A model generated the notes under the pieces. It saw only the letters and a list, made by a program, of their open reading frames with translations, was not told the DNA's origin and searched no databases. Made by a program: the position numbers and the translations under genes. Source: HGM10836 sp964430375 (lineage in GTDB: Bacteria; Bacillota_I; Bacilli_A; RF39; UBA660). Taken from it: a stretch of DNA of 6,891 nt. Below, piece by piece: positions 1 through 5,541 of this stretch. The stretch is from NCBI GenBank assembly GCA_964430375.1, contig CAYSEZ010000057.1, positions 1 through 6,891 on the forward strand, written 5' to 3'. Position 1 is the first letter of the stretch, and each line of letters starts with the position of its first letter.

Positions 1-853
1 GTCCGTTAGTCGTAGTCATTGAATTAATTTGATATTGAAAAGTTTGTACTCCATCTTCTATTTCTTTTTTTAAATCTTCTTTAGCATATTTTTCTACTAA
101 ATCTTTAGATAATTTTCTTTTCTTATATTTTTCTAAATAACGATTATAACTTTCTCTTACAAAAGGTGCTAAATGTGTAAGTGTAATAGTACAACCTCCA
201 TATTGATTAGAACTTACCGCAGTAATTAACTGTGTTGCAATAGTTGTCGCAGTTAAGAAGCGATGTGGTTTTTCAATCATAACTCCATTTATATTTGTAC
301 CATTTTCTAGCATATCTTCTAGGTTAATTAAATCACAATTATGTAATGCATTTTGAGCAAAATAATCTGCATCATGAAAATGAATAATACCTTCATCATG
401 TGCTTTTACTATATCTTCAGGAAGTAAAAATCTTCTTGTTATATCAGTTGAAGTAATCCCTGCTAAATAGTCTCTTTGAGTAGTAACTATTTTAGCATTT
501 TTATTAGAGTTTTCTGTATTCCAATATTCACTTTCTCCATCAATTAATTCTTTAATAGATAAATCTGTAGTATTACTTCTTCTTATAAGTTCTCTTGTAT
601 ATCTATAAGTAATATATTCTTTAGCAAGAGCATATTTTCCCATAGACATAAGACGCATTTCTATAATATCTTGAATATCTTCGACTAAAATTCTTTTCTT
701 TTTTAAGCCTTCGATATATTTAATAATATTCTTAATTTGAGTATCACTAACTCTATTTTCCTCTTCTACTTCATTATTTGCTTTTTTTATAGCTATTTCA
801 ATTTTTTCTGGACAATAATCTACTATGTGTCCATCTCTTTTAATTACTTTCAT
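1..853 (-). CDS. nrdD: Anaerobic ribonucleoside-triphosphate reductase NrdD, N-terminal part (C-terminus off the left edge)
   Basis: Class III ribonucleotide reductase, which makes deoxynucleotides from NTPs in the cytoplasm using an oxygen-sensitive glycyl radical installed by NrdG. I translated 284 codons from ATG at 853-851; the frame is still open at base 1. Residues 1 to about 95 look like the regulatory ATP-cone domain (MKVIKRDG start). The catalytic barrel then begins, with GESEYWNTEN (106-115), GIIHFHDADYF (155-165), HNCDLINL (171-178, where C173 matches a conserved active-site cysteine of NrdD) and SSNQYGGCTI (214-223). It ends at SMTTTNG (278-284), a family hallmark. The glycyl-radical C-terminus lies outside the window. 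The start is supported by AAGGAG at 864-869, 10 nt from the ATG. A Crp/Fnr-like palindrome lies 66 bp upstream of the start codon. The identification is firm. Confidence 0.97.
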   Translation of the reverse strand, partial: MKVIKRDGHIVDYCPEKIEIAIKKANNEVEEENRVSDTQIKNIIKYIEGLKKKRILVEDIQDIIEMRLMSMGKYALAKEYITYRYTRELIRRSNTTDLSIKELIDGESEYWNTENSNKNAKIVTTQRDYLAGITSTDITRRFLLPEDIVKAHDEGIIHFHDADYFAQNALHNCDLINLEDMLENGTNINGVMIEKPHRFLTATTIATQLITAVSSNQYGGCTITLTHLAPFVRESYNRYLEKYKKRKLSKDLVEKYAKEDLKKEIEDGVQTFQYQINSMTTTNG

Positions 854-891
854 ACCTTTACTTCTCCTTTTTTATTTTTTTGTACAATAAA

Positions 892-900
892 AATATATCA
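892..900 (-). promoter_or_regulatory. Probable extended -10 of the nrdD promoter
   Basis: On the minus strand this reads TGATATATT, an extended -10 (TGn plus TATATT, 5/6 to consensus). It predicts transcription starting near G885, giving a leader of about 32 nt that contains the SD. No good -35 lies at 16-18 bp, as expected for an activator-dependent promoter, and the palindrome at 919-934 is centred at -41.5 from this start. An alternative is a factor-independent promoter with TTGCAA (927-932) as -35, an 18-bp spacer and TATATT (903-908) as -10; in that case the palindrome would repress. Confidence 0.5.
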
Positions 901-918
901 CAAATATAAAAATACTAA

Positions 919-934
919 TGTTGCAATTGCAACA
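919..934. promoter_or_regulatory. Palindromic operator upstream of nrdD (TGTTGCAATTGCAACA)
   Basis: A perfect 16-bp inverted repeat with no spacer. Its 14-bp core, GTTGCAATTGCAAC, recurs exactly at 3871-3884 in front of the Crp/Fnr-type regulator gene. Crp/Fnr dimers bind two-fold symmetric sites of about this size, so binding by that regulator is the simplest reading. It does not match the Fnr (TTGAT-N4-ATCAA), Crp (TGTGA-N6-TCACA) or NrdR-box consensus. The symmetry and the exact recurrence are direct observations; the identity of the binder is inferred. Confidence 0.75.
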
Positions 935-1000
935 AATAAGAAAAAATAAGAAAATAATTTTTAAGAGATGTAAAGTATGTAAATTAGAGTTTAATTTTAT

Positions 1001-1025
1001 AAAAAAATCCTCTAAAATAAGAGAA
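1001..1025 (-). terminator. Rho-independent terminator downstream of the COG2865-type gene
   Basis: On the minus strand, a 6-bp stem (TTCTCT / AGAGGA, one G-U pair) at 1020-1025 and 1008-1013 encloses a 6-nt loop and runs into seven Ts (1007-1001). It lies about 120 bp past the stop codon at 1147 and before the nrdD promoter. It therefore insulates nrdD from the accessory block. The stem is short but is followed by a good U-tract. Confidence 0.6.
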
Positions 1026-1146
1026 TTTGCTTATATTATTTGCCATATTTATATCTAACTAAAAAATTGTAAAGTAAGTGTAAAGATTATGGTCACATTG
1101 GTGAGGTAATTTCTTATTATTAGTTTCTATTATAGCATTTATATTG
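1026..1146. other. Non-coding gap between terminator and the COG2865-type gene
   Basis: I find no gene, RNA or strong repeat here. The 9-mer TGTAAAGTA at 1068-1076 also occurs at 969-977, which is not remarkable in DNA this AT-rich. The stretch around 1068-1107 (GTAAAGTAAGTGTAAAG and following) is less AT-biased than its surroundings and could be a decayed gene remnant, but no frame is open long enough to support a call. Confidence 0.4.
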
Positions 1147-2442
1147 TTATTTTAAAATATAATATATGTTTTTACCTGTTCCAACTTTAATTAATTTATT
1201 ATCATTTACCATTTTATTTAATATATCATTAGAACTTGTTTTAGATAGATCAAGTAAAGATTCTACTGTAAGCCTATTAATTTTTTTATTTTTATTTAAG
1301 TAATTAACAATTTTATCTTCTTTTGTTACTTTATTATTGTTATTATCATCATTTACATAATTTACATTGTACAAAATTATTTTAAATGAATTATCAGTAT
1401 TTAGTATCAAAGGTCCCTTGCAATTATATGGTTTATATGAATCAATAATTCTATTAATACCAGTACCAAAACTTTCTACATATTTTAATCTATAAAAAAC
1501 ATTAGCTAGATTAGGATTTCTAGATTCTGAAATACCACTATAAAGATCGGAAATGTTAAGTCCTTTTACCAAACCTCCAAGTGATGTTATTTCAAGATGG
1601 TCATCAAATAAAGAAACCAATATGCTACCATTAAAATTGTAATCACGATGTATAACAGCATTTAACAAAGATTCTCTAATAGAATAAACCGGATAATCTC
1701 TTGTATCAACTCTTTCTAATCCCACTATTTCACCCTTTGTTTTATTAAATAAATCAAGATAATTAAATGTATCATTAATTTGTTTTAAAACTGAACCAGT
1801 AAATTCTTTTCTATCTCTAAATTCCAGTTTGTTATTGCCATTAAAAATAGCACATTTTATCATATATGGACATTCATCGGATAATAGCAAACCTAAATTA
1901 GTATATTTATTATCTAAAGTCATAATATTTAAAGTTTTAAACTTATTATCATTAACTTCTATATTATGTTTTTCAAAAATATTTTTTAAATATTCAAAAT
2001 GTAAGTCTTGAATACTAGAAATATTGTTTTCAAATGAATCACTACTGTTATCTAATAATAATTTTTTAATAACTTCTTCACTTGCTTGTGCTGAAACATT
2101 TCCGTATCTTAAATAAACCCCAGAAGGCTTTAATCCTTTTTCTACTAAATAATATGGTTTGTTTGGAGTCTCATTTACTTTTACCACTATTATATCTTTA
2201 TCTTCAATCTTTTCAATATATATATTTGTGTGCAAAGTTAAATCAGAATTAATTCCATCACGGATCATTCCACTTAAAGCCTCTAAATCCTTTTGTGGAT
2301 TTTTTAATCCTACAACATTACCATCATCATCTATACCTATGTAAACTGTACCAGGATTAGTATTAGCAAATGCAACTATTTCTTTTTTTATTTCTTTAGT
2401 AAGTTCAACTTTTAATTCTACAGTTTGATTTTCTTTAAACAT
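1147..2442 (-). CDS. Schlafen AlbA_2 / HATPase_c_4 / winged-helix protein (COG2865-type putative regulator)
   Basis: A 431-residue cytoplasmic protein with the three-part layout of COG2865 proteins. Residues about 5-128 form a Schlafen-type AlbA_2 domain: an early acidic ExK stretch, then FANTNPGTVYIGIDDDGNV at 25-43, and LRYGNVSAQAS at 111-121. Residues about 253-345 form the GHKL-like HATPase_c_4 domain: SIRESLLNAVIHRDY (254-268, with E257 and N261 in the ATP/Mg-binding helix), ITSLGGLVKGL (285-295) and ESFGTGINRI (323-332). After an Asn-rich linker (363-372), about 375-431 looks like a winged helix-turn-helix ending in a KLIKVGTGKNIYYIL wing. Such proteins are annotated as predicted transcriptional regulators and are frequent in accessory and defence regions; their biochemical activity is poorly defined. 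The start is set by GGTGAT at 2448-2453, just upstream of ATG 2442. It has its own promoter (2460-2488), preceded by phased repeats. Confidence 0.88.
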   Translation of the reverse strand: MFKENQTVELKVELTKEIKKEIVAFANTNPGTVYIGIDDDGNVVGLKNPQKDLEALSGMIRDGINSDLTLHTNIYIEKIEDKDIIVVKVNETPNKPYYLVEKGLKPSGVYLRYGNVSAQASEEVIKKLLLDNSSDSFENNISSIQDLHFEYLKNIFEKHNIEVNDNKFKTLNIMTLDNKYTNLGLLLSDECPYMIKCAIFNGNNKLEFRDRKEFTGSVLKQINDTFNYLDLFNKTKGEIVGLERVDTRDYPVYSIRESLLNAVIHRDYNFNGSILVSLFDDHLEITSLGGLVKGLNISDLYSGISESRNPNLANVFYRLKYVESFGTGINRIIDSYKPYNCKGPLILNTDNSFKIILYNVNYVNDDNNNNKVTKEDKIVNYLNKNKKINRLTVESLLDLSKTSSNDILNKMVNDNKLIKVGTGKNIYYILK

Positions 2443-2459
2443 TTTTTATCACCAATAAT

Positions 2460-2488
2460 ATTATATATTAAATCTTTAAAATTTTCAA
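2460..2488 (-). promoter_or_regulatory. Promoter of the COG2865-type gene
   Basis: On the minus strand, TTGAAA (2483-2488) and TATAAT (2460-2465) are separated by exactly 17 bp, a near-consensus sigma-70/SigA-type promoter. The predicted start is near G2453, which would leave only about 11 nt before the ATG, so the transcript would begin at the SD (GGTGAT) itself. The -35 lies in a degenerate member of the GGTCGAA repeat array just upstream, so a protein bound there would contact or block polymerase. Confidence 0.7.
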
Positions 2489-2541
2489 CATATTCGACCA
2501 GTTTTTTAAAGTTTTCGACCATATTCGACCGGTTTTCGACC
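2470..2541 (-). repeat. Phased GGTCGAA repeat array upstream of the COG2865-type gene
   Basis: Four exact direct copies of GGTCGAA (minus strand) lie at 2535-2541, 2524-2530, 2514-2520 and 2493-2499. Their spacings are 11, 10 and 21 bp, that is one, one and two helical turns. A degenerate fifth copy (GTTGAAA) overlaps the -35. The array can also be read as an imperfect tandem duplication of about 31 bp: copy A at 2500-2530 and copy B at 2470-2499 both begin GGTCGAATATG and both continue into an A/T-rich tail containing TTTAAA. CG dinucleotides are otherwise rare here, so this is not composition noise. Same-face spacing upstream of a promoter suggests cooperative binding by a regulator; which one is unknown, but the winged-helix protein encoded just downstream is a natural candidate. 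Confidence 0.8.
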
Positions 2542-2570
2542 AATAACTAAATTTTTATATACTTTACCTA

Positions 2571-3511
2571 TTATTGTTCTAATAATTTATTATAGATTGG
2601 CAATAATACATTATTATATTTATACTCTAATGATTTTAAGTAATATTTCTTTTGTGCACTGCTTAATACAGGTAAACCATTATATTCTTCTGGTAATTCA
2701 TTAAATATATCTCTTATTGCACTCATATTAATTTTTGGTACTATTCTTTTAATTGCTTCATTACAATCATTATTTTTCATACTTTCCATATATTTTAATG
2801 GATTAATTGTTTTCCCATTTAATTTATAAATTGAGATAGAACTATCATAAACAGACCCTTTAAATTTTAAATCATCATTATAAATAGAATTTAATTTTTC
2901 ATCACTAGATTTATTATAAAAAGATGCACCATTATCATATACCGGAGATATTCTTAAGTTATTGGTTTCTTTATTTAATATTAAACCCCAATTAGTTTCA
3001 TTTCTACCATTATTACTAATAAAAGCATCTATTACAAACATATCCCAAAATCTTAATTTTAATTCTTTAATAGATTTAAAATAATAATTATTTTCCATAA
3101 TAAATAATATTTCTTCAAGATTATTATTAGAGTATCTTAAAGAACTACTAGATAATTTATCTATTTCTTTTTCTACAACTTCATCATATTCGTTTTTAAT
3201 CATATTATAATCTATTATAATTTCATTACTTTCTAAAAAATCTTTACACGCTACTACTATTTTATTATTTGCATAACCTAATTTAGTTTTATGAGTATCA
3301 ACACCTAAAGATTCATATATATGAGAACCAAGGTATTCTGATAAAGGCGAAGTAAAATAAGATATCTCCTGTACATCCATACTTTTAGTACTTTTAGGGT
3401 ATTTTAAAAACCATTTTTCATTATCAATAATTACACCTTTTTTACTTCCGGCATGGCCCCATAGCTCATACCACTATTGCTTAATAAATCAAAATTTTCT
3501 ATTTTAATCAT
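2571..3511 (-). pseudogene. HipA/CtkA-like Ser/Thr kinase, frameshifted in the glycine-rich loop
   Basis: The intended gene starts at ATG 3511-3509, behind GGAGGT (3516-3521). As written, that frame gives 26 codons and stops at 3433-3431. The kinase continues one frame over to the stop at 2571. Adding one G to the run of four Gs (plus-strand C4 at 3457-3460) restores YGGHAGSKKGV, the family's glycine-rich ATP loop, and yields a 313-residue protein running straight into the downstream frame. Restored numbering: loop 17-27; WFLKYPKS 34-41 with probable ATP-binding K37; SPLSEYLGSHIYESLG 55-70; catalytic-loop region ISNNGRNETNWG 165-176; metal-binding VYDNG 191-195. HipA-family kinases phosphorylate proteins and often act as toxins. 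The catalytic-loop Asp (HipA D309 equivalent) appears to be Gly169. It could be a true pseudogene, phase variation or a one-base sequence error. Translation from ATG 3380 alone would lack the ATP loop and has no good SD. Confidence 0.85.
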
Positions 3512-3764
3512 ATATACCTCCATACTTTTTTAATATTGTTTTATAATCATATTCACTAATAACACCATTACGTAAATATGATTTTGCTTCTATATCTAAC
3601 AAAGGAAACTTCATATCATAATTAAACCAGTCTCCTTCTTTATCATAATTTTCTAGTTCTTTTATTATGTCTATTAAATAACTTGGTAAATGTGGATAAT
3701 CATATTTTATATTATAATCATAAAGTGGTTTATCAGTTTTAAAGGGATCTTTTTCATTTTTCAT
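3504..3764 (-). CDS. Small acidic protein of unknown function, partner of the HipA-like kinase
   Basis: An 86-residue protein whose function I do not recognise. It starts MKNEKDPFKT and carries an acidic/aromatic core, EGDWFNYD at 43-50, a helix-prone LLDIEAKSYLRNG (55-67) and a C-terminus KKYGGIYD. It has no signal peptide, membrane segment, Cys, or visible DNA-binding helix-turn-helix. The start at 3764 is chosen because AAGGAG (3772-3777) sits 7 nt before it; an in-frame ATG 51 bp further upstream has no such site and adds a basic, unconvincing extension. Its stop codon overlaps the kinase start by 8 bp (ATGATTAA), the arrangement expected of translationally coupled partners. From memory, similar small proteins precede HipA-like kinases in other Firmicutes; this is not checked here. 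It may be a cognate modulator or antitoxin of the kinase; that is inference from position only. Confidence 0.75.
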   Translation of the reverse strand: MKNEKDPFKTDKPLYDYNIKYDYPHLPSYLIDIIKELENYDKEGDWFNYDMKFPLLDIEAKSYLRNGVISEYDYKTILKKYGGIYD

Positions 3765-3805
3765 AATTTTTCTCCTTTTTATATAAACTATTACTTTCAA
3801 TCTAT

Positions 3806-3814
3806 ATTTTATCA
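3806..3814 (-). promoter_or_regulatory. Possible extended -10 for the 86-residue protein/kinase operon
   Basis: On the minus strand this reads TGATAAAAT (TGn plus TAAAAT, 5/6), placing a start near 3799 and a leader of about 35 nt with the SD in it. There is no recognisable -35. The palindrome at 3870-3885 would be centred near -78.5, which is not one of the usual Crp/Fnr class I positions, so I do not assign it to this operon. Confidence 0.35.
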
Positions 3815-3861
3815 AACTTTTTATAAAAAGCCACTAATTTCAATTAATATTTTTTACTATA

Positions 3862-3890
3862 TAGAAAAAAGTTGCAATTGCAACTATAAT
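3862..3890 (+). promoter_or_regulatory. Promoter of the Crp/Fnr-type regulator gene
   Basis: TATAAT at 3885-3890 is a perfect -10. TAGAAA at 3862-3867 is a 4/6 match to -35 with a 17-bp spacer. Predicted transcription starts near A3897, 27 nt before the ATG. The spacer is almost entirely occupied by the palindrome at 3870-3885, so binding there should exclude polymerase. Confidence 0.65.
3870..3885. promoter_or_regulatory. Palindromic operator in the regulator's own promoter (AGTTGCAATTGCAACT)
   Basis: A perfect 16-bp inverted repeat whose 14-bp core is identical to the one upstream of nrdD (920-933). It lies between the -35 and -10 of the regulator gene and is centred near -19.5. That position normally means repression, so negative autoregulation is predicted. 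The symmetry and recurrence are seen directly; the binder and the effect are inferred. Confidence 0.75.
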
Positions 3891-3912
3891 AAAAAAATGA
3901 TAAAATAATTTT

Positions 3913-3918
3913 AGGTGG
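3913..3918 (+). promoter_or_regulatory. SD (AGGTGG) that fixes the regulator start
   Basis: AGGTGG lies 5 nt before ATG 3924. An in-frame GTG at 3915 falls inside this SD, so it cannot be the start. The protein begins MNDLFLN, not three residues earlier. Confidence 0.75.
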
Positions 3919-3923
3919 TCTAT

Positions 3924-4532
3924 ATGAATGATTTATTTTTAAATATAAGTAATAAAGATAAAATAAAATTATTAAAATTATTAGAAAGTTACATAAGAAA
4001 TTATAAAAAAAATACTTATATTTCTATAAATAATAGAGAAAATATTATTGGTTATATAATAAATGGAACACTTGAAATAATTAAAACTGATTATAATGGT
4101 AATACTAAAATAACTGATAATTTAACTGATAACGATATATTTTTATCTTACCTTTATAATGATGAATACTCTATTATTACTAAAGAAGATTCTAAAATAT
4201 TATTTATTGATTATGAAACTATTATTAACTTAAATATTAATAATAATTACTATAATATATTTTTAAAAAACTTACTTAATATATTTAACACTCTAATTGA
4301 AGAAAAAAATAAACATATAGAAATATTATCTAAAAAATCAATTCGTGATAAACTTTTAGAATATTTTAATATAAATTCTAATCATAGTAAAGTGATATAC
4401 TTACCATATAGTTATACCTTTCTAGCGGACTATCTATCAGTAGATAGAACTGCGATGACTAGAGAACTTAAGAACTTAAAAGATGAAGGTTTTGTAAGTA
4501 CTAAAGGTAGAAAAATTACTCTACTTTATTAG
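3924..4532 (+). CDS. Crp/Fnr-family transcriptional regulator, cysteine-free
   Basis: A 202-residue protein with Crp/Fnr architecture. Residues about 1-110 form a cNMP-type beta-roll (IIGYIINGTLEIIKTD at 41-56, then NLTDNDIF at 66-73). About 110-135 is the dimer helix (EEKNKHIEILSKKSIRDKLLEYF follows at 126-148). About 160-202 is the winged helix-turn-helix: FLADYLSVDRTAMTREL at 166-182, with R175 and R180 in the recognition helix at the places of Crp R180 and R185. There is no cysteine anywhere, so it cannot carry an Fnr-type iron-sulfur cluster, and the Crp cAMP-pocket motif is not evident; the ligand is unknown. Its promoter contains the same palindrome as that upstream of nrdD, which suggests it regulates itself and nrdD. 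Its 3' end overlaps the convergent gene by 17 bp. Family firm; regulon inferred. Confidence 0.9.
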   Translation: MNDLFLNISNKDKIKLLKLLESYIRNYKKNTYISINNRENIIGYIINGTLEIIKTDYNGNTKITDNLTDNDIFLSYLYNDEYSIITKEDSKILFIDYETIINLNINNNYYNIFLKNLLNIFNTLIEEKNKHIEILSKKSIRDKLLEYFNINSNHSKVIYLPYSYTFLADYLSVDRTAMTRELKNLKDEGFVSTKGRKITLLY

Positions 4533-5496
4533 ATATATATTTAATTATATTACTAATTATTATATATAAAGGAGTTGCAAGTATAAAACCCATAAACCCA
4601 AATAATGAAGATGATATTATAATAGATATAATAACCATAATAAAAGGTATTTTAGTAGTTTTACTCATTATTTTAGGATCTACTAAATAATTATCTATAA
4701 TAGGTATTAAAAGTGCTACTAAAGATGTTAAAATAAATAATCTTTTACTTATATTAAGTGTAGTAATAAGTGCTAGTAAATTAGTAAATAATGCTCCAAC
4801 ATAAGGAATAATTGTAGTTATTCCTACTAAAACACCAAGTAAATAATAATATGGGTGTCCTATTAAAAAGTAGATAGTAGTATACTCTATTATTTCAATT
4901 AACATAATTATAAATATACTTTTTATATAAGATGATAAATCATTATCTATTTTAGTAATAAGTATATTTATTTTTTTATTATTTAATTTTTTATCTATAA
5001 AAGTTCTTATTTTATCCATATTTATAAGTAAAGATATAGTCATAACAGTAATCATAATTATATTAATTATAAAAGATATAGATTTATTTATAAAAGAAAA
5101 ACTAGTAATAGATATATTAGAACTTATACTATTAATTAAACTATTTATTATATTATTATCTATATTTTTTAATATAATAGGTAATAAATAAGATAATTCT
5201 TCTATTAAACTATTTATTTCTTTTAAAAGAATTGGAATAGAAAAATAAAATATAATAAATAATACTATTATAATAATTAAAATAGTAATAAAAATAGATA
5301 TAGTTTTAGAAAACTTTTTATTAAAAAATTTAACTATTGGATATAAAAAATAAGATATTATAAAAGATATTAAAATAGGATTTAATATTTTTTTAATATT
5401 TATAAAATAAGTACTAATTAATGGTAATACTTTAAAAGATAAAAATATAATAGAAAGTATTAATAATATAGTTATAAGTTTATTATTTATTTTCAT
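4516..5496 (-). CDS. AI-2E family (PF01594) membrane transporter-like protein
   Basis: A 326-residue integral membrane protein of the AI-2E/PerM family. Members have been linked to autoinducer-2 export or to Na+/H+ and small-molecule efflux, so the substrate here cannot be stated. Hydrophobic segments lie at about 8-28, 36-54, 66-90, 137-158, 192-212, 217-246, 252-267 and 283-318. A long amphipathic stretch of about 92-135 between the third and fourth corresponds to the family's extracytoplasmic region. Signature motifs are IPYVGALFT (230-238), DNYLVDPKIM (268-277) and GFMGFILATPLY (300-311). The length is slightly below the usual 340-380. The start at 5496 gives the expected N-terminus but has no SD; a -10-like TAAAAT (5502-5507) ends 5 nt before the ATG, suggesting a leaderless message. 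Confidence 0.9.
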   Translation of the reverse strand: MKINNKLITILLILSIIFLSFKVLPLISTYFINIKKILNPILISFIISYFLYPIVKFFNKKFSKTISIFITILIIIIVLFIIFYFSIPILLKEINSLIEELSYLLPIILKNIDNNIINSLINSISSNISITSFSFINKSISFIINIIMITVMTISLLINMDKIRTFIDKKLNNKKINILITKIDNDLSSYIKSIFIIMLIEIIEYTTIYFLIGHPYYYLLGVLVGITTIIPYVGALFTNLLALITTLNISKRLFILTSLVALLIPIIDNYLVDPKIMSKTTKIPFIMVIISIIISSSLFGFMGFILATPLYIIISNIIKYISNKVE

Positions 5497-5541
5497 AGTA
5501 AATTTTATGTTATTTTAATAATTATTTTCATATATTTTAGT
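5497..5541. promoter_or_regulatory. 45-bp divergent promoter region, both genes probably leaderless
   Basis: Only 45 bp separate two divergent start codons and neither has an SD. Rightward, TATATT (5531-5536) ends 5 nt before ATG 5542. Leftward, TAAAAT (5502-5507 on the minus strand) ends 5 nt before ATG 5496. With a normal -10 to start distance, both RNAs would begin at or next to the ATG. A 10-bp palindrome, AATAATTATT, lies between them at 5517-5526. The -35 elements are weak. AT-richness makes chance -10 matches easy, so this is moderate evidence. Confidence 0.45.

Noticed and set aside
737..949. Plus-strand 70-codon open frame
   Set aside because: It is antisense to the nrdD start and its control region, of low complexity (Phe/Tyr/Ile-rich), and has no SD.
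854..960. NrdR boxes upstream of nrdD
   Set aside because: No ACACWATAT-type inverted boxes are present; the only strong element is the GTTGCAATTGCAAC palindrome.
969..1076. Direct repeat TGTAAAGTA (969-977 and 1068-1076) as possible insertion-site duplication
   Set aside because: Nine AT-rich bases recurring within 100 bp is expected by chance here, and the copies do not flank the accessory block.
1050..1110. Possible recombinase-like remnant in the gap
   Set aside because: Only about 16 codons are open between stops and no family motif can be supported.
1829..2344. Two plus-strand frames of about 60 codons (1829-2011 and 2159-2344)
   Set aside because: Both are antisense shadows of the COG2865-type coding sequence, without start signals or protein-like features.
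2470..2541. CRISPR-like array
   Set aside because: The 7-bp units are spaced by helical turns with no spacer of CRISPR length and no cas genes nearby; an operator array fits better.
2541..2576. Inverted repeat CAATAA/TTATTG after the kinase stop as a terminator
   Set aside because: Six AT-rich base pairs with a 24-nt loop and no U-tract; not a credible terminator.
3765..3815. Longer start (ATG 3815) for the 86-residue gene
   Set aside because: It adds a basic 17-residue extension without an SD, while the ATG at 3764 has AAGGAG at proper distance; the extension would also overlap the likely -10.
3690..3908. Plus-strand 72-codon frame
   Set aside because: It runs antisense over the 86-residue gene and through the divergent promoter region; low complexity and no SD.
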